In this document: one piece after another, positions 27,415 through 35,281 of the stretch
How positions within the stretch are numbered: the first letter of the stretch is position 1
How the letters are laid out: each line of letters starts with the position of its first letter
Program-made: the position numbers and the translations under genes
Notes under the pieces: model-generated
Seen by the model: the letters and a program-made list of their open reading frames with translations, nothing else
Told to the model about the DNA's origin: nothing
Databases searched by the model: none
Origin: Nigerium sp.
GTDB taxonomy: Bacteria; Actinomycetota; Actinomycetes; Propionibacteriales; Propionibacteriaceae
Direction of reading: 5' to 3'
NCBI GenBank assembly: GCA_016711325.1
Contig: JADJTH010000001.1
Span: forward strand, 1-64,000
Length of the DNA: 64,000 bases

Positions 27415-27600
27415 TCAGGCTCCGGCGGGCGGTCGGGCCTCGTCGATCACCAGGATCGGGATGCCGCCGCGCACCGGGTAGGCCAGCCCGCAGGCCGGCT
27501 CGGTGCAGACCAGTTCGGACGCCTCGTAGTCCCACGCCAACTGGCCGTGGCATGCGGGGCAAACCAGCAACTCCAGAACGCCGGGAATCAGCTCACTCAT
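27415..27600 (-). CDS. Trm112-family zinc-ribbon protein
   Basis: 61-residue protein with two metal-binding pairs, Cys14/Cys17 (VCPACHG) and Cys32/Cys37 (CTEPAC), and the family ending YPVRGGIPILVIDEAR. Trm112 proteins activate methyltransferases in eukaryotes and archaea; the bacterial homologue has no settled role. Its ATG overlaps the manB stop by 8 bp, so it is coupled to mannose metabolism in expression at least. Confidence 0.9.
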   Translation of the reverse strand: MSELIPGVLELLVCPACHGQLAWDYEASELVCTEPACGLAYPVRGGIPILVIDEARPPAGA

Positions 27601-28954
27601 CGGTGCCTCCTTCGATGATGCTCAACGTCTCGTCACGCAAGGTTGCCATGGTGGGTTCGTCGCGCGCCTCCACGTTGAGCCGCAGCAGCGGCTCGGTGTT
27701 CGACGGGCGCACGCTCACCCACCAGTCGGGACCGGACACCATGACCCCGTCGCCGACCTCGATGTCACCACGGCCGGCGAACGCCTGCCGCACGCGCTCG
27801 AGCACGGGGGCTACCGCCGGCACGGTCGAGTTGATCTCTCCCGAGCCGACATGCCCCGCGAACCGGGCCGCGAGCTCGGACATCGTCGCCTCGCCGTGAC
27901 CGAGCATCGCAAGCACGTGCAACGCCGCGAGCATGCCGGTATCGGCGCCCCAGAAGTCGCGAAAGTAATAGTGGGCCGAGTGTTCGCCGCCGAAGATCGC
28001 GTCGTGCTCGGCCATGTGTGCCTTGACCGAGGTGTGACCCACCCGGCTGATGACGAGCGTGCCGCCTGACGCGGCGACCGCTTCGCCGACCGCGCGCGAG
28101 GTGATCGTGTTGATCACGATGGTGCCGCCCGGTTCGCGGTGCAACTCCTCAGTGGCGATGAGGGCGGTGACGACCGACGGGTCGACCACGTCGCCGTGCT
28201 CGTCGACGATGAAGCAGCGGTCGGCGTCGCCGTCGAAGACCAGGCCGACGTCGGCGCCGTGCTCGCGCACGGCGGCCTGGGCGTCCACGAGGTTCTCGGG
28301 AATGAGCGGGTTCGGCATGTGATTCGGGAAGGTGCCGTCGAGGTCGAGGTAGAGCCCGATCAGGTCGAGCCCGAGCGAACCGAGCACGGCGGGCGTGGTG
28401 TGGCCGGCCATGCCGTTCCCGGCGTCCACGACGACCCGCAGCGGCCGCATCCCGGCGAGGTCGACGAGCGAGTGCAGGTGGGCGGCGTAGCCGTCCAGGA
28501 TGTCGATGCTTCGGTAGGTGCCGGGCGTCGCGGCGGGCGCGGGCAGTCCCCCCAGGGCGAGGTCGCGCAGGTCGCGGAGGGTCTGCGTGGTCACAGCGGC
28601 CGCGCCGGGCAGGCAGAACTTCACGCCGTTGTACTCGGCGGGGTTGTGTGAGGCGGTGAACTGCACCCCGTGCAGACCAAGAACCCCCGACGCGTACCAG
28701 AGGGCATCGGTGCTGGCCAGCCCGATGTCGACCACGGAGGCGCCCTGTGCGCGCGCCCCCTCGGCGAACGCGGCGGCGACGGCCGGGCCGGTGACGCGCA
28801 TGTCGCGCCCCATCACGAATTCGCGGCCGTCGAGCGAGAAGACGCGGGCGAACGCGGCCCCGACCGCGCGGACGCCGTCGAGATCCCATTCGGCGCCGGG
28901 GGCACCGATGATGCCGCGAATGTCGTTGGCCTTGACGATGCCGGGCGTGATCAC
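27593..28954 (-). CDS. manB: phosphomannomutase / phosphoglucomutase
   Basis: Interconverts mannose-6-phosphate and mannose-1-phosphate for GDP-mannose synthesis. The 453-residue protein has all four hexomutase signatures: the phosphoserine loop TASHNP, the metal loop DGDADR, the sugar-recognition loop GGEHSAHYYF, and the phosphate-binding RPSNTEP. The GTG start at 28954 is preceded by TAGTCT and 6 nt, indicating a leaderless message. It works with manC (30.9 kb) to make GDP-mannose. A second, larger mutase (pmmB) lies at 50.4 kb. Confidence 0.93.
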   Translation of the reverse strand: MITPGIVKANDIRGIIGAPGAEWDLDGVRAVGAAFARVFSLDGREFVMGRDMRVTGPAVAAAFAEGARAQGASVVDIGLASTDALWYASGVLGLHGVQFTASHNPAEYNGVKFCLPGAAAVTTQTLRDLRDLALGGLPAPAATPGTYRSIDILDGYAAHLHSLVDLAGMRPLRVVVDAGNGMAGHTTPAVLGSLGLDLIGLYLDLDGTFPNHMPNPLIPENLVDAQAAVREHGADVGLVFDGDADRCFIVDEHGDVVDPSVVTALIATEELHREPGGTIVINTITSRAVGEAVAASGGTLVISRVGHTSVKAHMAEHDAIFGGEHSAHYYFRDFWGADTGMLAALHVLAMLGHGEATMSELAARFAGHVGSGEINSTVPAVAPVLERVRQAFAGRGDIEVGDGVMVSGPDWWVSVRPSNTEPLLRLNVEARDEPTMATLRDETLSIIEGGTDE

Positions 28955-28960
28955 CCCGAA

Positions 28961-28966
28961 AGACTA
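28961..28966 (-). promoter_or_regulatory. -10 hexamer of a leaderless manB promoter
   Basis: Minus-strand TAGTCT followed by 6 nt and the manB GTG. It overlaps the stop codon of the upstream DUF3499 gene, so manB can be expressed on its own. Confidence 0.5.
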
Positions 28967-29332
28967 GCGGGTGCGCTCGGCCGGATCGGCCACGATCCCG
29001 AGGTGACCCTTGCGCCGTGTCAGCGTCGGCTCGGCCAGACCGGTGGGTGACCCGTCGTCCCAGGTCAGGCCGACCTCGCGGACGGCGTCCGCCAGCGCGA
29101 GCAGATCGTCGTGGCTGTGCTCGGGACCACTCTCGGACAGCGGCAACCGAATGAGTTCCCACCCGCGCGGCGCCGACAATCCCTCACAGTGCTCGCGGCA
29201 CAGATCGTGGCAGCCTGGCTCGGTCCGCAGCGCGAGCGGGCCGACCACGGCCGCGCGGTCGCCGTAGGCATACGTGAGCGTGGCCACGGCGGGAGCCCGG
29301 CAACTGGGCCGGGAGCACTGGCGGGCTTTCAC
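28964..29332 (-). CDS. DUF3499 family protein
   Basis: 122-residue cytoplasmic protein of the actinobacterial DUF3499 family, function unknown. The N-terminus KARQCSRPSC and the motif CHDLCREHCEGL supply five to six cysteines plus histidine in spacing that suggests zinc binding. TWDDG and a basic RRKGHLG patch follow. The GTG at 29332 is chosen because GAGGCGG precedes it and the family starts with the RxCSRxxC motif; a longer reading would overlap the divergent metallopeptidase-like gene. Confidence 0.85.
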   Translation of the reverse strand: MKARQCSRPSCRAPAVATLTYAYGDRAAVVGPLALRTEPGCHDLCREHCEGLSAPRGWELIRLPLSESGPEHSHDDLLALADAVREVGLTWDDGSPTGLAEPTLTRRKGHLGIVADPAERTR

Positions 29333-29362
29333 CCGCCTCACGGTAGCGGGCGGTTGGGCCGC

Positions 29363-29368
29363 TAGGGT
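29363..29368 (+). promoter_or_regulatory. -10 hexamer upstream of the zincin-like gene
   Basis: TAGGGT is followed by 7 nt and the ATG at 29376. The same bases (AGGG) could be read as a weak ribosome site, so the leaderless reading is likely but not certain. Confidence 0.4.
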
Positions 29369-29375
29369 GAACGAC

Positions 29376-29813
29376 ATGCTCAAGCACCGCGATCGGCACC
29401 AGCGCGGACGCCGGGGGCGCCTCGCGTGGCCGAACCCCTACACCGGGGCCGCCGTTCCGCTGCGCTCGCAGCAGTCCAAAGCCGCCTTCTTCACCCGCTG
29501 CGTCGAGGACGCGCTCGCCCAGATCGCCGATCACTGCCCCGGCGCGCTGGCGGCCATGGACGTCGGCATCGAGGACGTCCCGACCGTGACGGCGAGCTGG
29601 GTCGGCGAACGGGTGCCGCTGGCTGCGGCCATTTCGCCGACGCCCACGACCCACGGTCAGGTGGTGCTCTTCCGCCGCCCGCTGGAGCGCCGGGCGCGCA
29701 CGCGCGAGGGCCTGCGCATCCTGGTCTTCCGCACGATCGTGGAGCAACTCGGCGACGCCACCGGGATTCCGGTCGACGAGATCGACCCCCACGGGCACCG
29801 CGAGGACGACTAG
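29376..29813 (+). CDS. zincin-like metallopeptidase-family protein, degenerate active site
   Basis: 145-residue protein of the minimal zincin (metallopeptidase) family that sits next to DUF3499 in actinobacteria. The body (FFTRCVEDALAQI, VTASWVGERVPLA, HGQVVLFRRPLERRARTREG) matches the family, but where active members carry HExxH this one has VEQLG at residues 122-126 (RTIVEQLGDATG), so no zinc site is apparent. The downstream VDEIDPHG echoes the usual PEDIDP ending. Probably a structural or binding role. The degenerate motif may be typical of this actinobacterial subgroup. Confidence 0.75.
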   Translation: MLKHRDRHQRGRRGRLAWPNPYTGAAVPLRSQQSKAAFFTRCVEDALAQIADHCPGALAAMDVGIEDVPTVTASWVGERVPLAAAISPTPTTHGQVVLFRRPLERRARTREGLRILVFRTIVEQLGDATGIPVDEIDPHGHREDD

Positions 29814-29825
29814 CCGGCGCCGCGC

Positions 29826-30083
29826 CTAGACGGCGCGCTTCTTCAGTTTGCGCCGCTCGCGCTCGGACAGCCCACCCCAGATTCCGAAACGCTCATCGTG
29901 GGCGAGCGCGTACTCGAGGCATTCGGAACGGACGTCACACGTCTGACAGACCTTCTTGGCTTCGCGGGTCGAGCCGCCCTTCTCGGGGAAGAACGCCTCG
30001 GGATCTGTCTGCGCGCACAGCGCGCGTTCCTGCCACAGCAGGATGCCGTCGTCGTCAAGGGTCACCATCATCAGCTCGTGCAC
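29826..30083 (-). CDS. whiB2: WhiB-family iron-sulfur transcription factor (WhiB2/WhmD-like)
   Basis: 85-residue Fe-S regulator. Four cysteines (Cys23, Cys46, Cys49, Cys55, as C-x22-C-x2-C-x5-C) ligate a [4Fe-4S] cluster, GIWGG (67-71) is the conserved turn, and the C-terminus ERERRKLKKRAV is the basic DNA-binding tail. The sequence pattern EAKKVCQTCDVRSECLEYAL and its position near manB/manC match WhiB2/WhmD, which controls cell division genes with WhiA-type partners. The GTG at 30083 has a strong GAGGAGG site 5 nt upstream. Confidence 0.93.
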   Translation of the reverse strand: MHELMMVTLDDDGILLWQERALCAQTDPEAFFPEKGGSTREAKKVCQTCDVRSECLEYALAHDERFGIWGGLSERERRKLKKRAV

Positions 30084-30123
30084 TCGGGACCTCCTCGACT
30101 CGCCGCGCCGCCGCTTGACGCGA

Positions 30124-30153
30124 ATTACAACGCTGTCATTCTGCCGTCGTCAA
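30124..30153 (-). promoter_or_regulatory. whiB2 promoter
   Basis: On the minus strand TTGACG (30148-30153) and TGTAAT (30124-30129) are separated by 18 nt, close to the housekeeping consensus. It lies about 40 nt before the GTG, leaving a leader with GAGGAGG. CTTGACG at 30114-30120 and CGTCAAG at 30148-30154 also form an inverted repeat around the core promoter, a possible operator. Confidence 0.6.
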
Positions 30154-30184
30154 GCCAAAGGCCCAAATCGCGAGTGCGGGAGCG

Positions 30185-30916
30185 TCAGTTGCCGCCGTCG
30201 TCCCGTCCGCGCGCATCGGGCTCCGCGCCGCCCGCGGCGACCGCGCCGCCCGTAGTGCTTTCGTCGATCGCAGGGCTGCGGACGGGGTGCCAGCCGGACG
30301 AAGCCGGTGCCGCATCGACGCCGGGAGCACCGGCCGCCGCATCGCTCGCGGATGCCCAGGAGGTGCCGGTCGCGACCGGAGGTGTCCAACCGCCGGACGC
30401 CCCGGCCGCCCGCGCCTCGGGCAGGGTCGCCTCGGACGGGCCCGGCTCCGCCACCGGGGGCTGCGCGCTCGGGATGTCGATGCGCCCGCCGCGCAGGCCG
30501 CGGTGCATGAGCCACAAGATGATGGCGCCACCCAGCTTCAGCGTGACGTCGAGCACTCCGCCGACGATCTCGAGGACGACCCCCACCGTGCCGGCGGACG
30601 CCGTCAGGCCCAGGACCACCGCCACGATCGTGATGAGAATGCCGATCGTGACGGTCAGCGCGGCGGCAGTCACGATCCGCAGTGCGCCAGGCAGCGGCGC
30701 ATGGAACACGCACGACCACACGAGTGCGACGACCACGATCACCAGCGGCAGGCTCATCGCGTGCAGCGCGACATCTTGGGCGGCCGCCGAGAACGGCACC
30801 ACCCCCGTCGAGGACGCCAGCACGAAGCGCACGAGTGCCAAGACGATGCTCACCGCCGTGACGGCGATCGCCGTCCAGGCGGCCGGTTCCCGCAGGCGGA
30901 TCAGGTTGTCGAGCAT
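30185..30916 (-). CDS. membrane protein with disordered C-terminal tail, unknown
   Basis: 243 residues. About four hydrophobic segments occupy residues 10-130 (AWTAIAVTAVSIVLALVRFV, LPLVIVVVALVWSCVF, IVTAAALTVTIGILITIVAV, VVLEIVGGVLDVTLKL). The last 100 residues are rich in Ala, Pro, Gly and Ser and probably disordered. No enzyme motif is seen and the family is not recognised. It is 12 bp downstream of manC on the same strand, so cotranscription with GDP-mannose synthesis is likely. A structural role in the envelope is a guess. Confidence 0.6.
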   Translation of the reverse strand: MLDNLIRLREPAAWTAIAVTAVSIVLALVRFVLASSTGVVPFSAAAQDVALHAMSLPLVIVVVALVWSCVFHAPLPGALRIVTAAALTVTIGILITIVAVVLGLTASAGTVGVVLEIVGGVLDVTLKLGGAIILWLMHRGLRGGRIDIPSAQPPVAEPGPSEATLPEARAAGASGGWTPPVATGTSWASASDAAAGAPGVDAAPASSGWHPVRSPAIDESTTGGAVAAGGAEPDARGRDDGGN

Positions 30917-30927
30917 GGACGCTTCCT

Positions 30928-32004
30928 TCAGACGTAGCGTGTGCCGGCGGCCGCTGCCACCTGCCCGACCAGGGACTTGATGCCCTCGGTGTCGGCCAGG
31001 GTGGTGACGAGCGTGGCGTCGGGGGTGTGCACCACCACCATGCCCGATACGCCCGCCAGGCTGAGCAGGTGCCCAGGAACGGTGCTGATCACCAGATTGC
31101 CGTGGGCGTCGTTCAGCACCGCGAGGCCGTCCACCACGTTGCCGTCGCCGTCGGCGCCCAGCACCTCGACCAGGCTCGCGTAGCCGCCCACGTCACGCCA
31201 TCCGACGCGCAGGGCGACGGCGACGACGTGCCCGGGCCCCCGGCCGTGCGACACGGGCTCCATCACGGCGAAGTCCACCGAGGTCTTGCGCAGCGTCGGG
31301 AACACCTCGGGCAGGGCTTCGGGGTGCGCGGCGAGGAACAATACGGCCGCGTGAGTGGCGGGATCCAGCACGGCGAGTTGATCGAGGAAGGTGTGCGCCC
31401 GCCACACGAACATGCCGGCGTTCCACCAGTACTGCCCCGAGCCGAGGTAGCGGCTCGCGGTCGCGGCGTCCGGCTTCTCTTTGAACTCCGTCACCGCGCA
31501 GGCCGTCGGGAAGCCCTCCAGCGCCTCGCCTCGGTGCAGGTAGCCGTACCCGGTGTGCGCGCTGGTCGGCACCACCCCGAGCGTCACCAGCGCCCCGGCG
31601 TCGGACTCGGCCACCGCGAACGCCTCATCGAGGGCCTCCACGAACGCGTCGATCGGCTCGATGAGCTGATCGGCGGTCAGGTGGGCGACCACGGCGTCCG
31701 GGTCTCGGTAACTCAGCACCGCCGCGGGCCATGCGACCGCGTTGAGCGAGTCGCGCCCCTCGGGCTCGCCGAGCAGGTTCCCGGGCGGGATCTCGGGCAG
31801 GTCGGCGCGCACCTCGTCGAGGTAGGCCGCGCCCGTGACGACGATCACCCGCTCGGCCGGCACCAGCCGAAGCGCACGCTCGAACGCCAGCCTCAGCAGG
31901 CTGACACCGCCGATCAGCTTGAGCAGTTGCTTGGGCGTGCCTTGCCGGGACAGCGGCCACAAGCGAGTGCCCGCTCCCCCGGCCATGATGACGACGTAAC
32001 GCAT
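30928..32004 (-). CDS. manC: mannose-1-phosphate guanylyltransferase
   Basis: Makes GDP-mannose from mannose-1-phosphate and GTP. The 358-residue protein opens with YVVIMAGGAGTRLWPLSRQGTPKQLL, the complete nucleotidyltransferase signature, and has HLTADQLIEP, FKEKPDAATASRYL and YWWNAGMFVWRA, all family motifs. It lacks the C-terminal isomerase domain of bifunctional AlgA-type enzymes. The ATG at 32004 follows TACGAT by 7 nt with no ribosome site. Product feeds mannosyltransferases of cell-envelope lipids and glycans. Confidence 0.93.
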   Translation of the reverse strand: MRYVVIMAGGAGTRLWPLSRQGTPKQLLKLIGGVSLLRLAFERALRLVPAERVIVVTGAAYLDEVRADLPEIPPGNLLGEPEGRDSLNAVAWPAAVLSYRDPDAVVAHLTADQLIEPIDAFVEALDEAFAVAESDAGALVTLGVVPTSAHTGYGYLHRGEALEGFPTACAVTEFKEKPDAATASRYLGSGQYWWNAGMFVWRAHTFLDQLAVLDPATHAAVLFLAAHPEALPEVFPTLRKTSVDFAVMEPVSHGRGPGHVVAVALRVGWRDVGGYASLVEVLGADGDGNVVDGLAVLNDAHGNLVISTVPGHLLSLAGVSGMVVVHTPDATLVTTLADTEGIKSLVGQVAAAAGTRYV

Positions 32005-32011
32005 GAACAGA

Positions 32012-32017
32012 ATCGTA
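32012..32017 (-). promoter_or_regulatory. -10 hexamer of a leaderless manC promoter
   Basis: Minus-strand TACGAT, 7 nt before the manC ATG. Confidence 0.5.
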
Positions 32018-32068
32018 GTGACACCGGCCGTCATTTCCTGGGAGCCCGAGGCCACGCGTCCTCGCGCC

Positions 32069-32074
32069 TAAGCT
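32069..32074 (+). promoter_or_regulatory. -10 hexamer of a leaderless TIGR03089 promoter
   Basis: TAAGCT, then 6 nt, then the GTG at 32081. Confidence 0.5.
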
Positions 32075-32080
32075 GTCGGG

Positions 32081-32782
32081 GTGACCCCTCCGCCAACCGT
32101 CAGCACCCGGCTGCAACGGCTCGCCCGCACCGCCGGCTCCGGCCCGCTGATCACGCACTACGGCCCCGCGGGCGAACGTACCGAACTCTCCGTCACGAGC
32201 TTCGCGAACTGGGTCGCCAAGACGGTCAACCTGCTGGGGGATCTCGGCATCGAGCCGGGCGACACCGTGACGCTGCCGGTTCTGAGTGAACGCCCCGCCC
32301 ACTGGATGGCGCTGATCTGGCCGTTCGCGCTCTGGCAGGCCGGATTGGCCGTCGCCGTCGTCTCGGACGCCGCGGACGCCGATCTCGTGGTCACCGGGCC
32401 CACCGATCCCCGGCCGCGCGCCCCCCACACGCTCGCCTGCTCGCTCGACCCGTGGGCGCGGGCGCTGACCGGCCTACCCGCCGGAGTGACCGACTACTCC
32501 TCCGAGGCCCTCGCCCAACCGGACGCCGCACCTGACGCGGTCGTCGACGCCGAGGCGCTCGCCTGGTCCGACCCCGCACGGACGCTCACCGCGTCCGACC
32601 TCGCGGCGCTCGATCCGATCGCCGACCGCCTCCTGGCGCGCCCCTCCGATCCGTGGCAAGCCACGTCGCTGCTGGTTCGGGCGATCCTGGGCGGCGGGTC
32701 CGTCGTCTTCGTCGAGGGCGCCACGGACGCAGTGCGCACGGCGTCCGCCGAGAGGGCGCGCACCCTCGGGCCAGTAGCATGA
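32081..32782 (+). CDS. TIGR03089 family protein
   Basis: 233-residue actinobacterial protein related to the N-terminal part of AMP-binding (acyl-adenylate) enzymes. Recognisable pieces are ITHYGPAGERTELSVTSFANWVAKTVNLL, GIEPGDTVTLPVLSERPAHW and PFALWQAGLAVAVVSDAADADLVV. The ATP-binding and catalytic segments of full adenylate-forming enzymes are missing, so it is probably not a ligase. Function unknown. It is divergent from manC and is followed by a lipoprotein gene with its own SD. Confidence 0.8.
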   Translation: MTPPPTVSTRLQRLARTAGSGPLITHYGPAGERTELSVTSFANWVAKTVNLLGDLGIEPGDTVTLPVLSERPAHWMALIWPFALWQAGLAVAVVSDAADADLVVTGPTDPRPRAPHTLACSLDPWARALTGLPAGVTDYSSEALAQPDAAPDAVVDAEALAWSDPARTLTASDLAALDPIADRLLARPSDPWQATSLLVRAILGGGSVVFVEGATDAVRTASAERARTLGPVA

Positions 32783-32810
32783 GGCACCCGCCCAGGTTCA
32801 GGAGGATTCG

Positions 32811-33650
32811 ATGACACTGTCGCGACGCGGACTGCTGCTCGGCGCCGGGGCGCTCGCGCTGACGGCCTGCTCGTCGGGCCCCGTTCCCGTGGTGACGCCG
32901 AGCGCCTCGCCCACCGGCACGGTCCGCGAGCAGCTTCAGGCGATCATGGACGCCTACGCCGCCAACACCGATCTGCTCGGCATGTCGGTGACCGACCTGC
33001 GCACGCACGCGACGTTCTCGTTCAGGGGTGACTTCGCCACCAACAGCGCCTCCATCGCCAAGGTGATGATCGCGCTCGCGGCGCTCCGCAAGGCGCGCAA
33101 GGCGGGCGAAGAACTCTCCTTCGAGCACTACGGCCGGATCAGCAAGGCGATCCGCGACTCCGACAACGACGCGGCCGACCAACTCTGGGAGTGGGTCGGC
33201 GGCGTCGCCGCGTACGACGCCCTCGCCGCCGACCTCGGCCTGGCCAGCACCCACTCCGACCCGCGCAGCGCCTTCTGGTCGTGGACCACCACCACACCCG
33301 ACGACCAGCGCCGTCTCATGCGCCTGCTCGCCACGGGCACCGAGGCCGTCCATGAAGAGGACCGGCTCTACCTGATGGAACTCATGAGCAAGACCAACGC
33401 CTCACAGACGTGGGGTGTCGGCCACCCGAGGGGCGGCAAGGTCACGGTCTCGATGAAGAACGGCTGGGTGCAGTTCAAATCCCTGGACAACCGGTGGGCC
33501 GTCAACTCGATCGGCCGCGTCAGCGGCGAGGGCCGTGACTACGTGGCCGCGCTCATGTGCCGGACGCCCACCTTCGACGCGGGCAAGGCACTCACCGACG
33601 CGATCGGCGCCGATCTCTTCGCCGTGATGGGGTCGGGCGAACTCAGCTGA
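32811..33650 (+). CDS. beta-lactamase-like serine hydrolase lipoprotein
   Basis: 279 residues. SRRGLLLGAGALALTAC is a Tat-type twin-Arg signal (RRGLL) with a lipobox Cys20, so the protein should be exported folded and lipid-anchored. The class A beta-lactamase/transpeptidase motifs are SIAK (Ser81, Lys84), SDN (117-119) and KNG near residue 204 in place of KTG. It may act on peptidoglycan or be a penicillin-interactive enzyme; true beta-lactamase activity is unproven because the Glu of the omega loop is not obvious. An AGGAGG ribosome site lies 6 nt before the ATG. Confidence 0.8.
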   Translation: MTLSRRGLLLGAGALALTACSSGPVPVVTPSASPTGTVREQLQAIMDAYAANTDLLGMSVTDLRTHATFSFRGDFATNSASIAKVMIALAALRKARKAGEELSFEHYGRISKAIRDSDNDAADQLWEWVGGVAAYDALAADLGLASTHSDPRSAFWSWTTTTPDDQRRLMRLLATGTEAVHEEDRLYLMELMSKTNASQTWGVGHPRGGKVTVSMKNGWVQFKSLDNRWAVNSIGRVSGEGRDYVAALMCRTPTFDAGKALTDAIGADLFAVMGSGELS

Positions 33651-35169
33651 CGCCACACACCGATGTGAGGTCGTCGGTCCGACGCTCCCCGCTGAACTCG
33701 CCGCGCGCCTTGCCTGCCGTCGAGGCAACGACGGGGGTCTCGGATTCCTCACCGGACGCCTCCGGTTCCGGCACGGCGCTCGTGGTCGGCGCTGTCGCGG
33801 GCGTCGCCGATCCCGACGTCTCGGCGCTCGCGGAGGCCGAGGCGGCCGCCTCGCGGTCCAGCGCCTCGGACGCCGCGATGTCCGCCTTGACCGTCGCGCG
33901 GATGAGCGGGAAGTCGGGCTTGACGGGTTCGATCAACGGCGGCGCGAAGCTGGTCGAGGCGATCGGGAGTCGGCGCCCGGCGTCGGCGAGCTCGGCCAGC
34001 CGCATCAGGTCCGAACCCGGAATGTCGGTGCGCACCATGGCAGTGCCGGCATCGGCGAGCGCGTTGAACCGGGTGACGACGTTCATCGGCGTGACCTGCT
34101 TGGCGAGCGCGTTCACGATGCACTTCTGCCGGACCATGCGCTCGTAGTCGCTGGAGCCGTGGCGCGAGCGCGCGAACCACAGCGCCTGATAGCCGTCGAG
34201 CAGCACACCCTTGCCCGGCTGGATGTACCCCTCGACCTTGGACGACCCGCCACCGATCGGGACGCCCTTGGCGATGTCCAGGCGCACGCCCCCCAGCGCG
34301 TCCACCAACGTCTCGAAGCCGCGCATGTCGACCATGGCGTAGTAGTTGATCTTCAAGCCCAGGATCTCGGAGATCACGCCGCGCAGTTCCACCAGGCCCG
34401 GATCGTCCACGCCCTTGAACAGCGCGGGATGGTTGGCGGTCTCGGTATGCACGGCGTTCAGCAGGCACGACTGATCCGCGCACCAGAACCCCTTGGGGTA
34501 CACCTGGTGCAGCGGCGACGTCGTCGGGAACGGCGCCCACTGCAGATTGCGGGGCAGGCTGAACAGCACCGTCCTGCCCGTCTCGGCGTCCACCGATGCC
34601 ACCATCATCGTGTCGGTGCGGATGCCCGGCCGGTCGGGTTCCGCGTCGGTGCCGAGCAGCAGCACATTGATCCGTCCGTCGACCGCACGTCCGTCTCCGC
34701 CGCCGGCGAAGACCGTTCCGAACAGCTGGGCCTGGCTGCGGGACGCCGCCGAGGCGGTGATCCCGCCGAGCCCGACGGCCAGCGCGAGGAGGCAGGCCAG
34801 GGCGGCGATTCCGTACCTGCGTCCGCCCATCGAACGCGGCCGGCTGAGCCGCCAGGCGTCCAGGAACAGCAGTGCCCAGCCCACCCCGAAGGTCACGACG
34901 AGGACGGACGCGATCCACTGGGTGGCCGGGTGGGCGTAGACCGCGACGGCCCAGTCGCGCCGCAGCAGCGCCAGCGCCACGAAGGCCAGCACGACCGTCC
35001 AGACGACCAACCACACGCGCACGGCGAACCGGCCGAGGCCGCGTCCGCCGACGATCAACTGCGCCGAGCCCGGGATCAGGAACGTCAGCACGAGCAGCGA
35101 CACGCCGCGACGGAACGCGACGCGCTCGCTGCCGAGCCGGGCGTCCGGCGCGCGCTCATTCATGGTCAT
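33643..35169 (-). CDS. LytR-CpsA-Psr (LCP) family cell-wall ligase
   Basis: Attaches wall glycopolymers from lipid carriers onto peptidoglycan. From the ATG at 35169 the protein is 508 residues with about four hydrophobic segments in the first 150 residues, then the extracytoplasmic LCP domain: INVLLLGTDAEPDRPGIRTD (pyrophosphate-binding Asp/Arg), LFSLPRNLQWAPFP, GVRLDIAKGVPI, and FARSRHGSSDYERMVRQKC. The C-terminal 80 residues are a Ser/Ala/Thr-rich low-complexity tail. Its stop overlaps that of the convergent lipoprotein gene by 8 bp. Confidence 0.92.
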   Translation of the reverse strand: MTMNERAPDARLGSERVAFRRGVSLLVLTFLIPGSAQLIVGGRGLGRFAVRVWLVVWTVVLAFVALALLRRDWAVAVYAHPATQWIASVLVVTFGVGWALLFLDAWRLSRPRSMGGRRYGIAALACLLALAVGLGGITASAASRSQAQLFGTVFAGGGDGRAVDGRINVLLLGTDAEPDRPGIRTDTMMVASVDAETGRTVLFSLPRNLQWAPFPTTSPLHQVYPKGFWCADQSCLLNAVHTETANHPALFKGVDDPGLVELRGVISEILGLKINYYAMVDMRGFETLVDALGGVRLDIAKGVPIGGGSSKVEGYIQPGKGVLLDGYQALWFARSRHGSSDYERMVRQKCIVNALAKQVTPMNVVTRFNALADAGTAMVRTDIPGSDLMRLAELADAGRRLPIASTSFAPPLIEPVKPDFPLIRATVKADIAASEALDREAAASASASAETSGSATPATAPTTSAVPEPEASGEESETPVVASTAGKARGEFSGERRTDDLTSVCGVS

Positions 35170-35219
35170 GCGCACCTCGGGGTGTCAAGGGTGTGGTCAA
35201 CCTCCATGGTCGCGCCCGC

Positions 35220-35252
35220 GCGCGCCGCGGGCGAGCAGCGTGCGCGGCGCGC
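35220..35252 (-). terminator. hairpin downstream of purE
   Basis: GCGCGCCGCG (35220-35229) and CGCGGCGCGC (35243-35252) pair perfectly over 10 bp around a 13-nt loop. It lies 30 nt past the purE stop and before the LCP gene on the same strand, a natural place to end purK-purE transcription. Confidence 0.5.
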
Positions 35253-35281
35253 CGCGCGATAGGCCCGGCGCCGGCCCGAGA

